DNA from: Acidimicrobiia bacterium
GTDB taxonomy: Bacteria; Actinomycetota; Acidimicrobiia; IMCC26256; BP-133
Direction of reading: 5' to 3'
DNA: 5,016 bases
Assembly: GCA_025934385.1 (NCBI GenBank)
Contig: JAICYE010000221.1
Span: 1-5,016 of the forward strand
The notes beneath the pieces were generated by a model. It was not told where the DNA came from and did not search any database. It saw only the letters and a list, made by a program, of their open reading frames with translations. Shown here piece by piece: positions 4,548 to 5,016 of the stretch. The position numbers and the translations under genes were made by a program. How positions within the stretch are numbered: position 1 is the first letter of the stretch; each line of letters begins with the position of its first letter.

Positions 4548-5016
4548 TCACGCACCCCGGCGTCGCCTCTGGGCCGAACGGAGCTGGAGCTCCGTGAAGT
4601 AGGCCCGCCGGGCGGCGTCGGCCCGGCGGGCCCGCTCGGCCGGTGGAAGCGCTCCATCGGGGTCGACCTGGCGGTCGAAGCGGGCGGCGAAGGCGGCCCG
4701 GGCCTTCTTCGTCGTCTCCTTGGGGTCGTAGAGGGCATGGAGGCGGTAGGCGCCCATGCGGGCCCGGAGGGTCCGCTCCTCCGGCGAGAGGTTCTTGGCC
4801 GTGCGGGCCCGCCGGCGGCGATCGGAGAGGCGCTTGCACGTCCGGCACGAGCGCCAGCCTTGTCGACTGACGTAGGTGTTGTCGCCGTCGTAGGGATCCC
4901 CAGCCGGGCAGTGGGACCGAGGCAGGATCAGCGCCGCCGACTGGGGCTGATCGACCCCGGCCGCCTCGGGCTCTTCAACGACCGGACCGACGGCGCCCGC
5001 TCGCTGCGCGCCCGCC
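4548..5016 (-). CDS. Putative zinc-finger protein with basic helical tail (5' end outside window)
   Basis: This minus-strand frame is open from the right window edge to TGA at 4550-4548, giving 155 visible residues. No ATG, GTG or TTG occurs in frame before ATG 4757, so the real start lies beyond the window. The first 30 visible residues are Ala/Pro/Glu-rich and probably unstructured. Then HCPAGDPYDGDNTYVSRQGWRSCRTCKR (Cys36, Cys57, Cys60) resembles the small zinc-binding C..GH.Y....NT........C..C.R motif common near HNH nucleases and in actinobacterial and phage proteins. Asp40 stands where His is usual. The rest is a basic helical region (LSPEERTLRARMGAYRLHALYD) ending in ARAAFAARFDRQVDPDGALPPAERARRADAARRAYFTELQLRSAQRR. 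This resembles an actinobacterial hypothetical family with the same VDPDG.LPP.ERARRA core. It probably binds nucleic acid; function unknown. A shorter protein from ATG 4757 would lose the Cys motif. Confidence 0.75.
   Translation of the reverse strand, partial: AGAQRAGAVGPVVEEPEAAGVDQPQSAALILPRSHCPAGDPYDGDNTYVSRQGWRSCRTCKRLSDRRRRARTAKNLSPEERTLRARMGAYRLHALYDPKETTKKARAAFAARFDRQVDPDGALPPAERARRADAARRAYFTELQLRSAQRRRRGA

Noticed and set aside
1..5016. CRISPR array, rRNA or insertion-sequence ends
   Set aside because: No regularly spaced long repeats, no rRNA-like sequence, no transposase and no terminal inverted repeats were seen.

Overview
This window looks like chromosomal DNA from a very GC-rich bacterium, probably an actinobacterium. 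Third codon positions are almost all G or C, several genes start with GTG, promoter -10 boxes fit TANNNT, and one gene appears to be leaderless. The protein styles (EtfA, integrase, PIN toxin) also fit Actinomycetota, but I cannot place it below phylum level from sequence alone.

Left part (1-1138), conserved: the C-terminal half of an electron transfer flavoprotein alpha subunit (etfA), a small two-helix membrane protein resembling DUF3592, and a complete tRNA-Ser(GCU) on the minus strand. The membrane-protein gene ends inside the tRNA gene and takes its stop codon from the complement of the T-loop.

Middle part (1139-3292), accessory-looking: next to the 5' side of the tRNA lies a complete tyrosine recombinase with a perfect TATAAT box and a 7-bp inverted repeat in front of it. 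Three small plus-strand genes follow. They encode a very compact methyltransferase-like protein, a 113-residue protein overlapping it by ATGA, and a 92-residue protein of unknown role. The close spacing suggests that the recombinase and the next two genes form one transcription unit.

Right part (3263-5016), accessory: an XRE-type helix-turn-helix regulator on the minus strand diverges from a VapB/VapC-type toxin-antitoxin pair on the plus strand. The 208-bp region between them holds two tandem copies of an 18-bp palindrome (TCGGCA-N6-TGCCGA) spaced exactly 20 bp apart, plus candidate -10 boxes for both directions. Facing vapC, 4 bp away, is the end of a minus-strand gene that runs off the right edge. 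It encodes a Cys-rich zinc-binding-like motif and a basic helical tail, and it has no usual start codon in the window upstream of an internal ATG.

Integrase, tRNA, toxin-antitoxin pair, XRE regulator and small unknown genes together suggest a genomic island or a decayed integrative element. No attachment-site duplication is visible in the window. The most unusual points are the tandem operator-like palindromes, the recombinase promoter with its inverted repeat, and the compact methyltransferase gene with its coupled partner.
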